A DNA stretch of 64,000 nt from OFTM10 sp964344055 (GCA_964344055.1 CAYFLT010000010.1:1-64000), one strand, 5' to 3'. Positions 7,860 to 15,811 are shown, counted from the first letter of the stretch. The notes: generated by a model from the sequence alone, not told the origin. Made by a program: numbers and translations.

Positions 7860-8276
7860 TCAACTCGCCGCCGCGGCGCATCCCTCGAGCATCCTCTGGA
7901 TGTCGATCGGGATGGACTCGGGATCACCACGCAGATCGGACTCGAGATCCTTGAATGCCTCGAAGTCCCTGCCCTCGACCGCGTTCGCGACGTCGGAGAT
8001 CCGGTTGTCCGGGCCGATCTCACCGCCGAAGTACTCGACGATCTCCTCGAACGAACACGTGCAGTAGGTGTTGGCCTGCGTCTCTGAGAACTGCTGCTCG
8101 CCGCCGTCCTCGTTCGCCTCGAGACAGGCTCGGATGAAGTTCTCCCGAAGGGTGCCGTCTTCCTCGGCCTCACCCCAGGTCTCGGGCGTGTTGCTCTGGC
8201 TGCACGCGCCGGCGAAGACGACGAGGGCCAAGACGACGAGGAGAAGCGAGCGGTGGGTGCGGTTTCGCGATGCCAT
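7860..8276 (-). CDS. Hypothetical lipoprotein
   Basis: 138 residues with a basic start (MASRNRTHRS), a hydrophobic signal segment and a lipobox-like FAGAC placing the lipidated Cys at residue 25. The mature part is acidic, with a Cys pair in TYCTCSFEEIVEYFGG and a Cys near the end (EGCAAAAS). The motif C-x-C followed by EE(I/L)..YF resembles small actinobacterial secreted proteins of unknown function. It ends 12 bases before the PPOX gene and is probably co-transcribed with it. Confidence 0.6.
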   Translation of the reverse strand: MASRNRTHRSLLLVVLALVVFAGACSQSNTPETWGEAEEDGTLRENFIRACLEANEDGGEQQFSETQANTYCTCSFEEIVEYFGGEIGPDNRISDVANAVEGRDFEAFKDLESDLRGDPESIPIDIQRMLEGCAAAAS

Positions 8277-8335
8277 GACGGCGCCGAGGTTAGCGCCGTC
8301 GAGCCCCCAAACGGTGACCGGTGACCCGGGTCAGC

Positions 8336-8614
8336 TCAGATGATGGTGCCGAAGAGCGAGGCGAGACGCCGGCTTCCGGTGGCCCGATAGATCGCCAGAT
8401 CGAACACCCCGTCCTCGGGCTGCTCGGGAGTGGGTCCGCTCGCCTGCAGGTTCAGCGCGGCGAGGAGCGCCCGGGTGCCCTCGGGGTTCCGCTCGGCGTA
8501 GTCCTCACAGAGCATGCCGTGCTCGTCGGTCAGGTCGAGATCGATGACCGAGCTGCCGGCCGAGGCGAAGAGGTCGTCGGTACCGGTTGCTGCGAGCTGG
8601 AGGTCGTGGGCCAT
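8336..8614 (-). CDS. Hypothetical protein
   Basis: 92 residues, acidic, no recognised domain (MAHDLQLAATG at the start, RRLASLFGTII at the end). ATG 8614 is preferred because codon use becomes typical from there; an in-frame ATG at 8665 would add 17 residues with poor third-position GC. It stands alone, with gaps of about 60 and 130 bases to its neighbours. Confidence 0.45.
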   Translation of the reverse strand: MAHDLQLAATGTDDLFASAGSSVIDLDLTDEHGMLCEDYAERNPEGTRALLAALNLQASGPTPEQPEDGVFDLAIYRATGSRRLASLFGTII

Positions 8615-8746
8615 GACTGCACTTTCGACGTCCCAGAGGGGCCACGACAGGGCCGATCGAACCATCCGCCGAGATTCGGGACGGACGGCCCATCGCGGAC
8701 CGGCCCAAACCGGGTCGCGAGTCCCGGTTCGAGAGCGCCGAATGGG

Positions 8747-9439
8747 CTAGTCGGCCCCCAACACCCGGGCCCGAGCGAAGACGGCGTCCAGCATTGGCTC
8801 GGTCAACCGGCCGGTGAAGGTGTTCTGCTGGCTGACGTGGAAGCTGCACAGCAGGGTGCGTCCGCCCTCGAGGGGAACCTCGACACCATGGCCGAACTTC
8901 GGCCGCGGCCTCACACCGAGCTCCTGGCAGGCGACCTGATAGCCGAATCCTCCCAACACCACGATGACCTTCACGTTCGCGAGCGCCTCCAGTTCGCGGG
9001 CGAAGAAGGGTCGGCAGGCATCCCGCTCACCGGTGGTCGGCTTGTTGGCCGGCGGCGCGCACTTGACCGGTGAAGTGATCCAAGCCCCGTCGAGCTCGAG
9101 GCCGTCATCGAGCGCGACCGACTCGGGCTGGTTGGCGTAGCCGGCCCGGTGCAGCGCCCGGTAGAGCCAGTCCCCCGACCGATCCCCCGTGAACATCCGT
9201 CCGGTGCGGTTGGCACCGTGGGCGGCCGGGGCCAGACCGACCACGAGAAGATGGGCGTTGGGGTCCCCGAATCCAGGCACCGGGCGAGCCCAATAGTCCT
9301 CGTCCCGGAACGCCGCCCGCTTCTCGGCGCCGATCTGTTCTCGCCAGGCGACCAGCCGCGGGCATCGGTGGCACGCGACGACGTCGGCTTCGAGCGCATG
9401 CAGCTCGGCGCGGGCACCGGATCGACGGCGGGAAGTCAC
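8747..9439 (-). CDS. udgB: Uracil-DNA glycosylase, type 5 (UdgB)
   Basis: Base-excision repair enzyme that removes uracil and related lesions from DNA; 230 residues. It has the Cys-rich start of Fe-S glycosylases (CHRCPRL), the UdgB signature YWARPVPGFGDP with VVGLAPAAHGANRTGRMFTGDRSGDW, a further Cys-containing segment (SPVKCAPPANKPT) and the C-terminal HVSQQNTFTGRLT motif. The start chosen is GTG 9439, seven bases from TAGCCT (9447-9452); the upstream frame is open but non-coding in character. It is divergent from the histidine phosphatase gene. Confidence 0.85.
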   Translation of the reverse strand: MTSRRRSGARAELHALEADVVACHRCPRLVAWREQIGAEKRAAFRDEDYWARPVPGFGDPNAHLLVVGLAPAAHGANRTGRMFTGDRSGDWLYRALHRAGYANQPESVALDDGLELDGAWITSPVKCAPPANKPTTGERDACRPFFARELEALANVKVIVVLGGFGYQVACQELGVRPRPKFGHGVEVPLEGGRTLLCSFHVSQQNTFTGRLTEPMLDAVFARARVLGAD

Positions 9440-9446
9440 GGCCCGC

Positions 9447-9456
9447 AGGCTACGTT
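9447..9456. promoter_or_regulatory. Overlapping divergent -10 elements
   Basis: On the minus strand TAGCCT (9447-9452) precedes udgB GTG by seven bases. On the plus strand TACGTT (9451-9456) could serve the histidine phosphatase gene with a short leader of roughly 25-30 bases. The two hexamers overlap by two bases. Confidence 0.4.
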
Positions 9457-9489
9457 GAGCGACGTCCTGCTCCCCCGAAACCCACCCTG

Positions 9490-10101
9490 GTGCTGTTCGT
9501 CCGACACGGGCAGACCCCCACCACGGGAGCGTCCCTGCCCGGGCGGGCCCCTGGTCTGCATCTGGCCGACAAGGGCCGAGCCCAAGCCGACGCCGCGGCC
9601 GCTCGCATCGGCGCACTGGGCGGGGTCGCCGCGGTCTATGCATCCCCGATGGAGCGCACGCGGGAGACGGCCGCGCCGATCGCCAAGGCATGCAAGCTCC
9701 GGGTCCGGCAGGCGAAGGATCTCATCGAGTGCGACTTCGGTGAATGGACCGGGCGCAAGCTCTCCCAGCTCCGCAAGCTCGACGCGTGGCGCACGGTCCA
9801 GCGGTACCCGAGCGGTTTTCGATTTCCCGGCGGGGAGTCGTTCGCCGAGATGCAGTCCCGCGCCGTCGACGCCACCCACGACCTGGTCCGCCGTCATCCC
9901 GGCGACACCATCGTGGCGGTGTCGCACGCCGACGTGATCAAAGCCGTGGTGGCCGCCGCCACCGGCACCCATCTGGACCTGTTCCAACGCATCGTGGTGT
10001 CGCCGTGTTCGATCACTGCGATCCTCTACACCCCGGAGGGCCCCATCGTCCTCACCGTCAACTCCACCGGCGACGATCTCTCCGCGCTCGCGCCATCATG
10101 A
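9490..10101 (+). CDS. Histidine phosphatase (MSMEG_4193 family, phosphoglycerate-mutase-like)
   Basis: Branch-1 histidine phosphatase of 203 residues: LFVRHGQT with the catalytic His near residue 6, YASPMERTRETA, LIECDFGEWTG and the second His in AVSHADVIKAV. The start is GTG 9490, the only close candidate ahead of the RHG motif, although homologues often have 2-3 more residues. It overlaps the DUF3090 gene by ATGA. The order phosphatase, DUF3090, SCO1664 is conserved in actinobacteria, often beside mycothiol genes. The substrate is unknown. Confidence 0.8.
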   Translation: MLFVRHGQTPTTGASLPGRAPGLHLADKGRAQADAAAARIGALGGVAAVYASPMERTRETAAPIAKACKLRVRQAKDLIECDFGEWTGRKLSQLRKLDAWRTVQRYPSGFRFPGGESFAEMQSRAVDATHDLVRRHPGDTIVAVSHADVIKAVVAAATGTHLDLFQRIVVSPCSITAILYTPEGPIVLTVNSTGDDLSALAPS

Positions 10102-10595
10102 CCGAGTCGTACTCGTTCGACGATCTCGAGTTCTTCACGGTCGGAACCCTTGGTCCCAAGGGCCAGAGGGTCTTCTTTCTGCAGGGCCGGGGAGAGGGAA
10201 CGCTCGTGTCACTGAAGCTCGAGAAGCAGCAGGTCGCCGCGCTGGCCGACTATCTCGACCGGATGCTGGACGAGTTCCCCGACCTCGACTCCGGCTCGGG
10301 AACCTCGGACCTCAGCCTCCGCGAACCGGTGGTCCCCGCATGGACGATCGGAATGCTCGGCGTCGCGTACGAAACCGAGAGTGATCGTCTCATCTTGTTG
10401 GTCGAGGAACTCCAAGCCGACGACATCGAGGACGACATCGAGCCGGCGCAGGCGCGGTTCTCGCTTCGTCGCGACCAGGTGATGGCTCTGGTGGACCGGG
10501 CCCGCGACGTCGTGGCCGCCGGTCGACCTCCGTGCCCGTATTGTCAGCGGCCCATGGAGGCCCGCAACGGCGACTGGTGCGCCTGCAGCAACTGA
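10098..10595 (+). CDS. DUF3090 family protein
   Basis: 165 residues. It begins YSFDDLEFFTVGTLGPKGQRVFFLQ, the usual opening of DUF3090, and ends with a zinc-ribbon-like pair CPYCQRPM and CACSN. It is translationally coupled to the phosphatase (ATGA overlap) and 16 bases ahead of the SCO1664-family gene. Function is not established; the conserved neighbourhood suggests a shared pathway for the three proteins. Confidence 0.8.
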   Translation: MTESYSFDDLEFFTVGTLGPKGQRVFFLQGRGEGTLVSLKLEKQQVAALADYLDRMLDEFPDLDSGSGTSDLSLREPVVPAWTIGMLGVAYETESDRLILLVEELQADDIEDDIEPAQARFSLRRDQVMALVDRARDVVAAGRPPCPYCQRPMEARNGDWCACSN

Positions 10596-10611
10596 CGCTG
10601 CCCGACGGCCC

Positions 10612-11361
10612 GTGACCGACGACGCAGATCCCTTCTTCGACCGGCCCCCGATCCCGACCGATCGGGCCCTGGCCCTGCTCGCCGACGCCGAGGCCGAACT
10701 GGTCGGACGAATGCCGTACTCGAGCAACGCGACCTTTCTGGTCGACCTCGACGACGGGGAGGTGCAGGCCCAGGCGATCTACAAGCCGGAGGCGGGCGAG
10801 CGGCCTCTGTGGGACTTCCCCGACGGGCTGTACCAGCGAGAGGTGGCGGCCTTCGTGATGAGCGAGGCGCTCGGCTGGGATCTCGTACCGGCCACGGTCG
10901 TTCGACGGGACCTTCCCCACGGCGTCGGTTCGTTGCAGCTGTTCATGCCCAATCACTTCGAGCAGCACTATTTCTCCCTCCGTGAGGAGGGAGACGACTA
11001 CGACGACGTCTTTCGCCGAGTCGCGGCCTTCGATGTCGTGATCAACAACACCGACCGGAAGTCGGGCCATTGCCTGCTCGGAAGGGACGGCCGGATCTGG
11101 GCGATCGACCACGGCGTGGCATTCCATCACGAGTACAAGCTGCGAACGGTCATCTGGGACTTCGCCGGCGACGATCTCCCCGAAACCGACTGTGACGACC
11201 TGTGGGCGCTCCTCGACCGGGGGCTCCCGACCGAGCTCGAGGACCTCTTGTCCCCCTTCGAGCGGGATGCGATCTGCACTCGGACCACCGCGCTGGCGAC
11301 CGCGCGACGGTTCCCCGTCGACGACACCGGCGGCCGCCGCTGGCCCTGGCCGCTGGTGTAA
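10612..11361 (+). CDS. SCO1664 family protein (PI3/4-kinase-like fold)
   Basis: 249 residues from GTG 10612. Sequences AIYKPEAGERPLWDFP (lysine in a kinase-like first lobe), FDVVINNTDRKSGHCLL and WAIDHGVAFHHEYKLRTVIWDF (catalytic-loop and metal-binding-like Asp residues) match the SCO1664 family, which resembles HipA/PI-kinase folds. Third gene of the phosphatase-DUF3090-SCO1664 set. Its TAA stop lies in the loop of a strong hairpin. Biochemical role unproven. Confidence 0.8.
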   Translation: MTDDADPFFDRPPIPTDRALALLADAEAELVGRMPYSSNATFLVDLDDGEVQAQAIYKPEAGERPLWDFPDGLYQREVAAFVMSEALGWDLVPATVVRRDLPHGVGSLQLFMPNHFEQHYFSLREEGDDYDDVFRRVAAFDVVINNTDRKSGHCLLGRDGRIWAIDHGVAFHHEYKLRTVIWDFAGDDLPETDCDDLWALLDRGLPTELEDLLSPFERDAICTRTTALATARRFPVDDTGGRRWPWPLV

Positions 11362-11371
11362 ACCAGCGGCC
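11348..11371 (+). terminator. Hairpin over the SCO1664-family stop codon
   Basis: GGCCGCTGGT pairs perfectly with ACCAGCGGCC around a GTAA loop that contains the TAA stop. There is no T-run, so intrinsic termination is uncertain. The second 34-base repeat copy (11395 onward) repeats the right arm and could pair alternatively. Confidence 0.45.
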
Positions 11372-11428
11372 CAGACAACACAGACACGGGTGTGAACCAG
11401 CGGCCCAGACAGCACAGATACGGGTATT
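11361..11428. repeat. 34-bp tandem direct repeat, two copies
   Basis: AACCAGCGGCCCAGACA begins at 11361 and again at 11395. The two 34-base units differ at only a few positions (ACACGGGTGTG against ATACGGGTATT in the second half). The first arm is shared with the hairpin over the upstream stop codon. Confidence 0.7.
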
Positions 11429-11631
11429 GGCCGGCGGCGGTCGTGGGTATGTGACAACTGGATGTCAACACCCACAGATGTCTCCCACAGCTGGGGAAAT
11501 GCCTGTGGACAACTCGTCGGTGGGGTCCGATCTCGAGATCCTCGGGTGCGAAGATCCGCCGTTTTTCAGGCGATTCCCGGAAATCGCCGAAAAAACCCAC
11601 CTCCGATCCAGCATGAAAACTCAGAGTGTGC

Positions 11632-11702
11632 TATAGTTGTCGTTACCGCATCGCTCCTTCGGTTTCCCGAGGGGGCGATTTCTGGTTTTGCCCTCGGTTT
11701 TT
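11632..11702 (+). ncRNA. Candidate small RNA or attenuator-like transcript
   Basis: TATAGT at 11632-11637 would start a transcript near 11644. It can fold as ATCGCTCC/GGGGCGAT (11650-11679) with an inner TCGG/CCGA stem, or instead as CCGAGGG/CCCTCGG (11667-11697) directly followed by TTTTT (11698-11702), an intrinsic terminator. The two folds share 11667-11679 and exclude each other. No plus-strand gene lies within 2 kb downstream, so a short free RNA is more likely than a leader. Confidence 0.35.
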
Positions 11703-11760
11703 CTGGACGTGAGCGCGCGCTCAGCGCGCGGATGTGTCCAGAAAAACAAGGGGACGCGAG

Positions 11761-11789
11761 ACGGCCCCGAGCGGGTTGCCCGGGGCCGT
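11761..11789 (-). terminator. etfA terminator hairpin
   Basis: ACGGCCCCG pairs with CGGGGCCGT, 29 bases beyond the etfA stop on the minus strand. TTTTT follows at 11746-11742 after a 14-base purine/pyrimidine-mixed stretch. Confidence 0.6.
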
Positions 11790-11817
11790 CGTCAGTTCTC
11801 GTGCTGGAGAGGGTGGC

Positions 11818-12783
11818 TCAGCCGAGCGCCTCGAGCAGCTTGGGCAGGACCTTGTGGACGTCACCGACCACGCCGAGATCAGCCACCGCGAAGATGGGAG
11901 CTTCGGGGTCCTTGTTGATCGCGATGATCGTCTTGGAGCCCTTCATGCCCACCAGATGCTGGGTGGCACCGGAGATGCCGGCCGCGATGTAGACGTCGGG
12001 CTTCACGACCTTGCCGGTCTGGCCCACCTGCATGCTGTAGGGCACCCATCCGGCGTCGACGATGGCCCGGCTGGCGCCGGCGGCACCGCCGAGGCGCTTG
12101 GCCAGGTTCTCGATCATCCCGAACGCCTCTTCCTGGCCGAGACCACGACCACCCGAGACGACCACGTTGGCCTCGTCGAGCTTCGGGCCGTCGGACTCCT
12201 CGGCGTGGACCGCAGTGATGCGTGCTGCGCCGGCAGCGCCGAGGTCGGGCACGTCGAGGTCCTCGACGTCGGCCTCTGCTCCACCGACACCCTCGGCCTC
12301 GAACGACTTGGGCCGGACGAGCCAGATGCCGGACTTGCCGGAGGTGTTCTTCGTCTTCACGTCGACGGTGCCGCCGAAGACCGGCTCTGAACCGACGAGG
12401 CTGTCGCCATCGACCTCGAGACCCACCACGTTGGTGATGACCGGGGTGTCGAGCTTCACCGAGAGGCGGCCGGCGACATCGCGGCCGTCCTGGGTGGTGC
12501 CGATCAGGAACGCATCGGGAGCATCCACGTCGCCCGACTCGAGTGCCGCGGCCACCGCGGACGCAACCGCCACACCCTGCATGGCGCCGTCGAGGTCGCC
12601 CGTGGCGTAGACGGCGCCGGCGCCGTGCTCGCCGAGCTCCTCGGCGTAGTCGTCACCGTCGCCGGCCATGAACACCTCGACGGTGTCGGCCAGGTCGCGA
12701 GCAGCGGCCAGCATTTCGAGGGTGATGGAGGCGACCTCGTCGCCGTTGGCCTCACCGAATACCCAGATCTTGTCGAGTCCCAT
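11818..12783 (-). CDS. etfA: Electron transfer flavoprotein alpha subunit
   Basis: ETF alpha carries FAD and passes electrons from acyl-CoA and other dehydrogenases to the respiratory chain. It has 321 residues, the family length. The N-terminal domain starts GLDKIWVFGEANG. The C-terminal FAD domain shows VVVSGGRGLG, AKRLGGAAGASRAIVDAGWVP, QVGQTGKVVKPDVYIAAGISGATQHLVGM and AINKDPEAPIFAVADLGVVGD. It is nine bases downstream of etfB on the same strand and followed by a terminator hairpin. Confidence 0.95.
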   Translation of the reverse strand: MGLDKIWVFGEANGDEVASITLEMLAAARDLADTVEVFMAGDGDDYAEELGEHGAGAVYATGDLDGAMQGVAVASAVAAALESGDVDAPDAFLIGTTQDGRDVAGRLSVKLDTPVITNVVGLEVDGDSLVGSEPVFGGTVDVKTKNTSGKSGIWLVRPKSFEAEGVGGAEADVEDLDVPDLGAAGAARITAVHAEESDGPKLDEANVVVSGGRGLGQEEAFGMIENLAKRLGGAAGASRAIVDAGWVPYSMQVGQTGKVVKPDVYIAAGISGATQHLVGMKGSKTIIAINKDPEAPIFAVADLGVVGDVHKVLPKLLEALG

Positions 12784-12792
12784 GATTGCCTC

Positions 12793-13572
12793 CTACAGGA
12801 CCTTGAGCTCGTCGAGGAACGCCACGATCCGCTCGTGGGCGTCGCCTTCGTCTTCGATGACCTCACCGGCTTCACGGGCAGGTGCGTCTTCGACGGACAC
12901 GATCTCCTGGCCGGCACCGGCCCAGCCGACCTGACCGGCGTCGACGCCGAGCCCACCGAGGTCGAGCTCGTCGACCGGCTTGCTCTTGGCGGCCATGATC
13001 CCCTTGAAGGAGGGGTAGCGAGGCTCGACCACACCAGCGGTGACCGACACCAGTGCCGGAAGGGGGCACTCGACGTCGTCGTAGCCGGCTTCGGTCTGGC
13101 GCTGGATCTTGGCTGCACCACCGTCGACCTCGATCGACTTGGCGAACGTGACCGACGGCAGACCCATCAGCTCGGCAACCTGCTCGGGCACGGTGCCCGT
13201 GTAGCCGTCGCTCGACTCGGTGGCGGCGAGTACCAGATCCGGCTCCTGGCGAGCGATCGCCGCGGCGAGCACCTTGGCGGTGCCGAGGGCATCGCTGCCG
13301 GCGAGGGCATCGTCGCTCACGATGGTGGCGCTGGCGGCCCCCATCGCGAGGGCGGTGCGGAGACCGCTGACCTCGTTGTTCGGAGCCATCGACACGAGAT
13401 GGACTTCACCATCACCGGCCGCATCGACGAGCTGGAGCGCCATTTCGACCCCGTAGGAGTCCGACTCGTCGAGGATGAGCTTCGTGTCCCGCTTGAGCGT
13501 CTTGGTCTCGGGGTCGAGCGCACCTGGATCGGCCGGATCCGGGATCTGCTTTACACAGACAACAACCTTCAT
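12793..13572 (-). CDS. etfB: Electron transfer flavoprotein beta subunit
   Basis: Partner of EtfA in the ETF heterodimer; 259 residues. It starts MKVVVCVKQIPDP, with DPETKTLKRD, the AMP-binding region ATESSDGYTGTVPEQVAELMGLP and the recognition-loop-like GIMAAKSKPVDEL. ATG 13572 is taken because the conserved KVVVCVKQ begins there; the open frame upstream is not coding in character. CAGACT nine bases upstream resembles the leaderless -10 pattern. Two palindrome-like sites (13625-13678) in the divergent spacer may control it. Confidence 0.95.
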   Translation of the reverse strand: MKVVVCVKQIPDPADPGALDPETKTLKRDTKLILDESDSYGVEMALQLVDAAGDGEVHLVSMAPNNEVSGLRTALAMGAASATIVSDDALAGSDALGTAKVLAAAIARQEPDLVLAATESSDGYTGTVPEQVAELMGLPSVTFAKSIEVDGGAAKIQRQTEAGYDDVECPLPALVSVTAGVVEPRYPSFKGIMAAKSKPVDELDLGGLGVDAGQVGWAGAGQEIVSVEDAPAREAGEVIEDEGDAHERIVAFLDELKVL

Positions 13573-13624
13573 GACCGCAGAGTCTGCCACCCGGCGCTGG
13601 GAATCCCTCGGTCGGACGGCGGAA

Positions 13625-13678
13625 GTTCCGAACGATCTTTCGGAACCGCGGTGGCCCCTCACGGAACGATCATTCGGA
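13625..13678. promoter_or_regulatory. Tandem operator-like repeats upstream of etfB
   Basis: GTTCCGAA (13625-13632) and TTCGGAAC (13639-13646) form an eight-base inverted repeat with a six-base centre. A second copy, CGGAACGATCATTCGGA (13662-13678), shares GAACGATCNTTCGGA with the first. The pair lies between etfB and the divergent diacylglycerol-kinase-like gene and suits a dimeric regulator such as TetR type. Confidence 0.5.
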
Positions 13679-13705
13679 TCACTTTGACTGATAGATTCCG
13701 GGCCC

Positions 13706-14617
13706 TTGCGAATCCTGTTCATCGTGAACTCGGTCGCGTCGTCGGTCACCGCCCGTCGTCGCGTCGTGATCCACAAGGCCCTGTCCGCGGACCACGACGT
13801 CACGCTCGCCGAGACGAGTCGCCGCGGCCATGCCACCCGCCTCGCCCAGTCAGCGGCGCGGGACCACTACGACCTCGTCGTGGTCCTCGGCGGCGACGGG
13901 ACGCTCAACGAGGCCGCCAACGGCCTCGCCGGCACCGAGACCGCACTCGCCACCCTGCCGGGAGGATCGACGAACGTCTTCGCCCGCATCCTCGGCCTGC
14001 CGGACGACTCGGTCGACGCCGTCGGCGTGCTCCTCGAGGCCATAGAGCGGGACTCGTTCCAGCGGATCGGCCTCGGCGCGGTCGAGGGCCGCTACTTCCT
14101 CTTCCACTGCGGCGTCGGATTCGATGCGGCGGTCGTCGAGCAGGTCGAGCGGCGCGGCCCGTGGAAACGGTGGGCGGGCCATCCGCTCTTCGTCTACGCG
14201 GCCGCCGACACCTGGCTCCGGCGCACCAACCGCCGAGTTCCTCCGCTTCGAATCATCGGCACAGACGGAAACGAGCTCACCACCGGGTTCTTCACGATCG
14301 TGATGAACGCCAACCCCTACACCTTCCTCGGCAATCGACCGTTCGACATCGTCCCGGATCTCACCCTGGCGGACCCGCTCGCGGTCGTCACGCTCCAACG
14401 CCTCGACCTGAGGACCCTCGGCCCGGTCGCCATCGCCGCACTGCGCGGGCGGGACGTGGCGGCCCGTCGTGGGATCGACGTGCGGCGAGACGTTCGGTCG
14501 GTGGTGGTCGAGGCCGACCCACCGATGCCCTACCAGGTCGACGGTGATCACCTCGGCTCGAGCAAGCGGCTGCGGGTCACCTGGACTCCCGAACATCTCA
14601 GCCTGCTCGTCCCCTGA
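13706..14617 (+). CDS. Diacylglycerol kinase catalytic-domain (lipid kinase) protein
   Basis: Lipid kinase of the DAGK/YegS family, 303 residues. The N-terminus RILFIVNSVASS, the nucleotide-binding motif VVVLGGDGTLNEAANGL, and LPGGSTNVFARILGLP are diagnostic. The second domain follows (YFLFHCGVGFDAAVVEQVE, FFTIVMNANPYTF) with a C-terminal PYQVDGDHLG that matches the QVDGE motif. TTG 13706 begins directly at the conserved strand and lies eight bases after TAGATT (13692-13697), arguing for a leaderless TTG start. Likely makes phosphatidic acid or a related phospholipid. Confidence 0.85.
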   Translation: MRILFIVNSVASSVTARRRVVIHKALSADHDVTLAETSRRGHATRLAQSAARDHYDLVVVLGGDGTLNEAANGLAGTETALATLPGGSTNVFARILGLPDDSVDAVGVLLEAIERDSFQRIGLGAVEGRYFLFHCGVGFDAAVVEQVERRGPWKRWAGHPLFVYAAADTWLRRTNRRVPPLRIIGTDGNELTTGFFTIVMNANPYTFLGNRPFDIVPDLTLADPLAVVTLQRLDLRTLGPVAIAALRGRDVAARRGIDVRRDVRSVVVEADPPMPYQVDGDHLGSSKRLRVTWTPEHLSLLVP

Positions 14618-14679
14618 CCCGTCCGGATCGGCTCCCCACCCTGGCCGGTTCCGACGGCCCGCCGGCCGCCACCGCCGCG

Positions 14680-15372
14680 TCAGGCGTGTTCGATGCGGTC
14701 CACGACCGCCCGGGCGAGATCGGGCCGGTCGGTGCAGATTCCGTCGACGCCGTAGCCGATGAGTTCCTCCATCCGGTCGCCGTCGTTCACGGTCCAGACG
14801 TTCACGACGAGCCCCGCCGCGTGAGCCCGCTTGACCAAGGCGGCATCCACCAGCGGGTCGTACGGATGTATCGCGGTCATCTCGTGGGCGACCGCCCGCT
14901 CGATGTTGCTGACGGGGTCGCCGATTCCGTAGAGGAAGGCGAGTGGGATCGTGGGATCGACCTGGTGCAGTCGATCGAGGGTGTCGATGTTGAACGACGA
15001 GACCAGCGCTCGATCAGGCCCGAGATAGGCGGCCACGAGCCCCGCAACGGCGTCGCTCACGAGATGCTCGGCGTCGTAGTCGGGGTCGTCGCGCAGGTTC
15101 TTGATCTCGATGTTGACCTTCATGCCGTCGCACTCCTCGAGGGCCTCGGCCAGGCTCGGAATGGACTCCGGGAGGTCCTCACAGTTGAGTTCGGCGAGCA
15201 TCCGGCCATCGGCGAGATGGGCGTCGTGATGGACCACCACCACCCCGTCCGCGGTGCGACGGACGTCCAACTCCACCCAGTCCGCCCCCATTTCCCGGGC
15301 GATGCGAAAGGCCGGAAGGGTGTTCTCGGTGGCAGCCTCGCGTGCGCCTCGATGGGCGATCACCTGGGTCAT
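14680..15372 (-). CDS. Glycerophosphodiester phosphodiesterase
   Basis: Hydrolyses glycerophosphodiesters to glycerol-3-phosphate and an alcohol; 230 residues. The GDPD signature is clear: VIAHRGAREAATENTLPAF, then ADWVELDVRRTADGVVVVHHDAHL, MKVNIEIK (metal-binding Glu pair) and VNVWTVNDGDRMEELIGYGVDGICTDRPDLA. No signal peptide, so it is cytoplasmic. It stands convergent to the lipid kinase gene, consistent with phospholipid turnover. Confidence 0.9.
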   Translation of the reverse strand: MTQVIAHRGAREAATENTLPAFRIAREMGADWVELDVRRTADGVVVVHHDAHLADGRMLAELNCEDLPESIPSLAEALEECDGMKVNIEIKNLRDDPDYDAEHLVSDAVAGLVAAYLGPDRALVSSFNIDTLDRLHQVDPTIPLAFLYGIGDPVSNIERAVAHEMTAIHPYDPLVDAALVKRAHAAGLVVNVWTVNDGDRMEELIGYGVDGICTDRPDLARAVVDRIEHA

Positions 15373-15444
15373 GACCACGAGTCTCGCGTGTCTGACCACT
15401 CTTCGCGGGCACCGACCGAAACGAGAACTTGTGGCAAAGTTTCC

Positions 15445-15474
15445 TTGCGAGAAAGTAGAACCGGTTCCTATTAT
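15445..15474 (+). promoter_or_regulatory. Promoter of whiB
   Basis: TTGCGA (15445-15450) and TATTAT (15469-15474) with an 18-base spacer form a sigma-70-type promoter. It leaves a leader of about 50 bases ahead of the GTG at 15533, with AGGGGGA as ribosome binding site. Confidence 0.6.
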
Positions 15475-15532
15475 CGCGCCTGCCGACCGGGACAGGGCCC
15501 GGATCGTCGGGCAACGTGTAGGGGGATCACCA

Positions 15533-15811
15533 GTGGCCGTCACCGCGGACGCATTCGCAACCACCATCGACTGGCGTCGGGGCGCGGCATGCCGCGACAC
15601 CGACCCCACCCTCTTCTTCCCGGTGGGCACCACTGGTCCGGCCATCGAACAGATCGCGGATGCGAAGCAGGTGTGCTTCGACTGCGCCTGCCGGGCCGAC
15701 TGCCTCGAGTTCGCCCTCGTCACCAACCAGGACACCGGGATCTGGGGCGGACTCTCCGAAGAAGAGCGCCGGGTGATCCGCCGGCAGCGTCGCGCCCAGC
15801 AGCGAGCTTGA
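15533..15811 (+). CDS. whiB1: WhiB-family transcription factor, WhiB1-like
   Basis: Fe-S-cluster actinobacterial regulator, 92 residues. Four cluster cysteines are in place: Cys20 (GAACRD), Cys48, Cys51 and Cys57 (CFDCACRADC). Then comes the turn GIWGGLSEEERR and a basic DNA-binding tail RVIRRQRRAQQRA. GTG 15533 is chosen for its AGGGGGA site and family length. It is tail-to-tail with the pdtaS-like gene, the arrangement of whiB1 and pdtaS in mycobacteria, which supports the WhiB1 assignment. Confidence 0.85.
   Translation: MAVTADAFATTIDWRRGAACRDTDPTLFFPVGTTGPAIEQIADAKQVCFDCACRADCLEFALVTNQDTGIWGGLSEEERRVIRRQRRAQQRA

Larger units (their letters stand above)
11429..11817. other. Gene-free structured region between SCO1664-family gene and etfA
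   Basis: No credible protein gene. It holds a stem GGCGATT/AATCGCC (11569-11588) flanked by GTTTTTC and GAAAAAAC, a TATAGT -10-like hexamer (11632-11637), overlapping hairpins up to 11702, an 11-base perfect inverted repeat (TTTTTCTGGAC, 11698-11708, with 11736-11746), a palindrome TGAGCGCGCGCTCA between these arms, and the etfA terminator. AT content is locally higher than in neighbouring genes. Confidence 0.6.

Noticed and set aside
6151..8067. Plus-strand ORF of 638 codons opposite the aminotransferase and PPOX genes
   Set aside because: Composition is Arg/Val/Gly-rich without any recognisable fold, and the minus-strand frames encode clear families.
11504..11512. Replication origin from a TGTGGACAA DnaA-box-like site
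   Set aside because: Only one good box is present, with no cluster, no dnaA/dnaN genes and no long AT-rich stretch.
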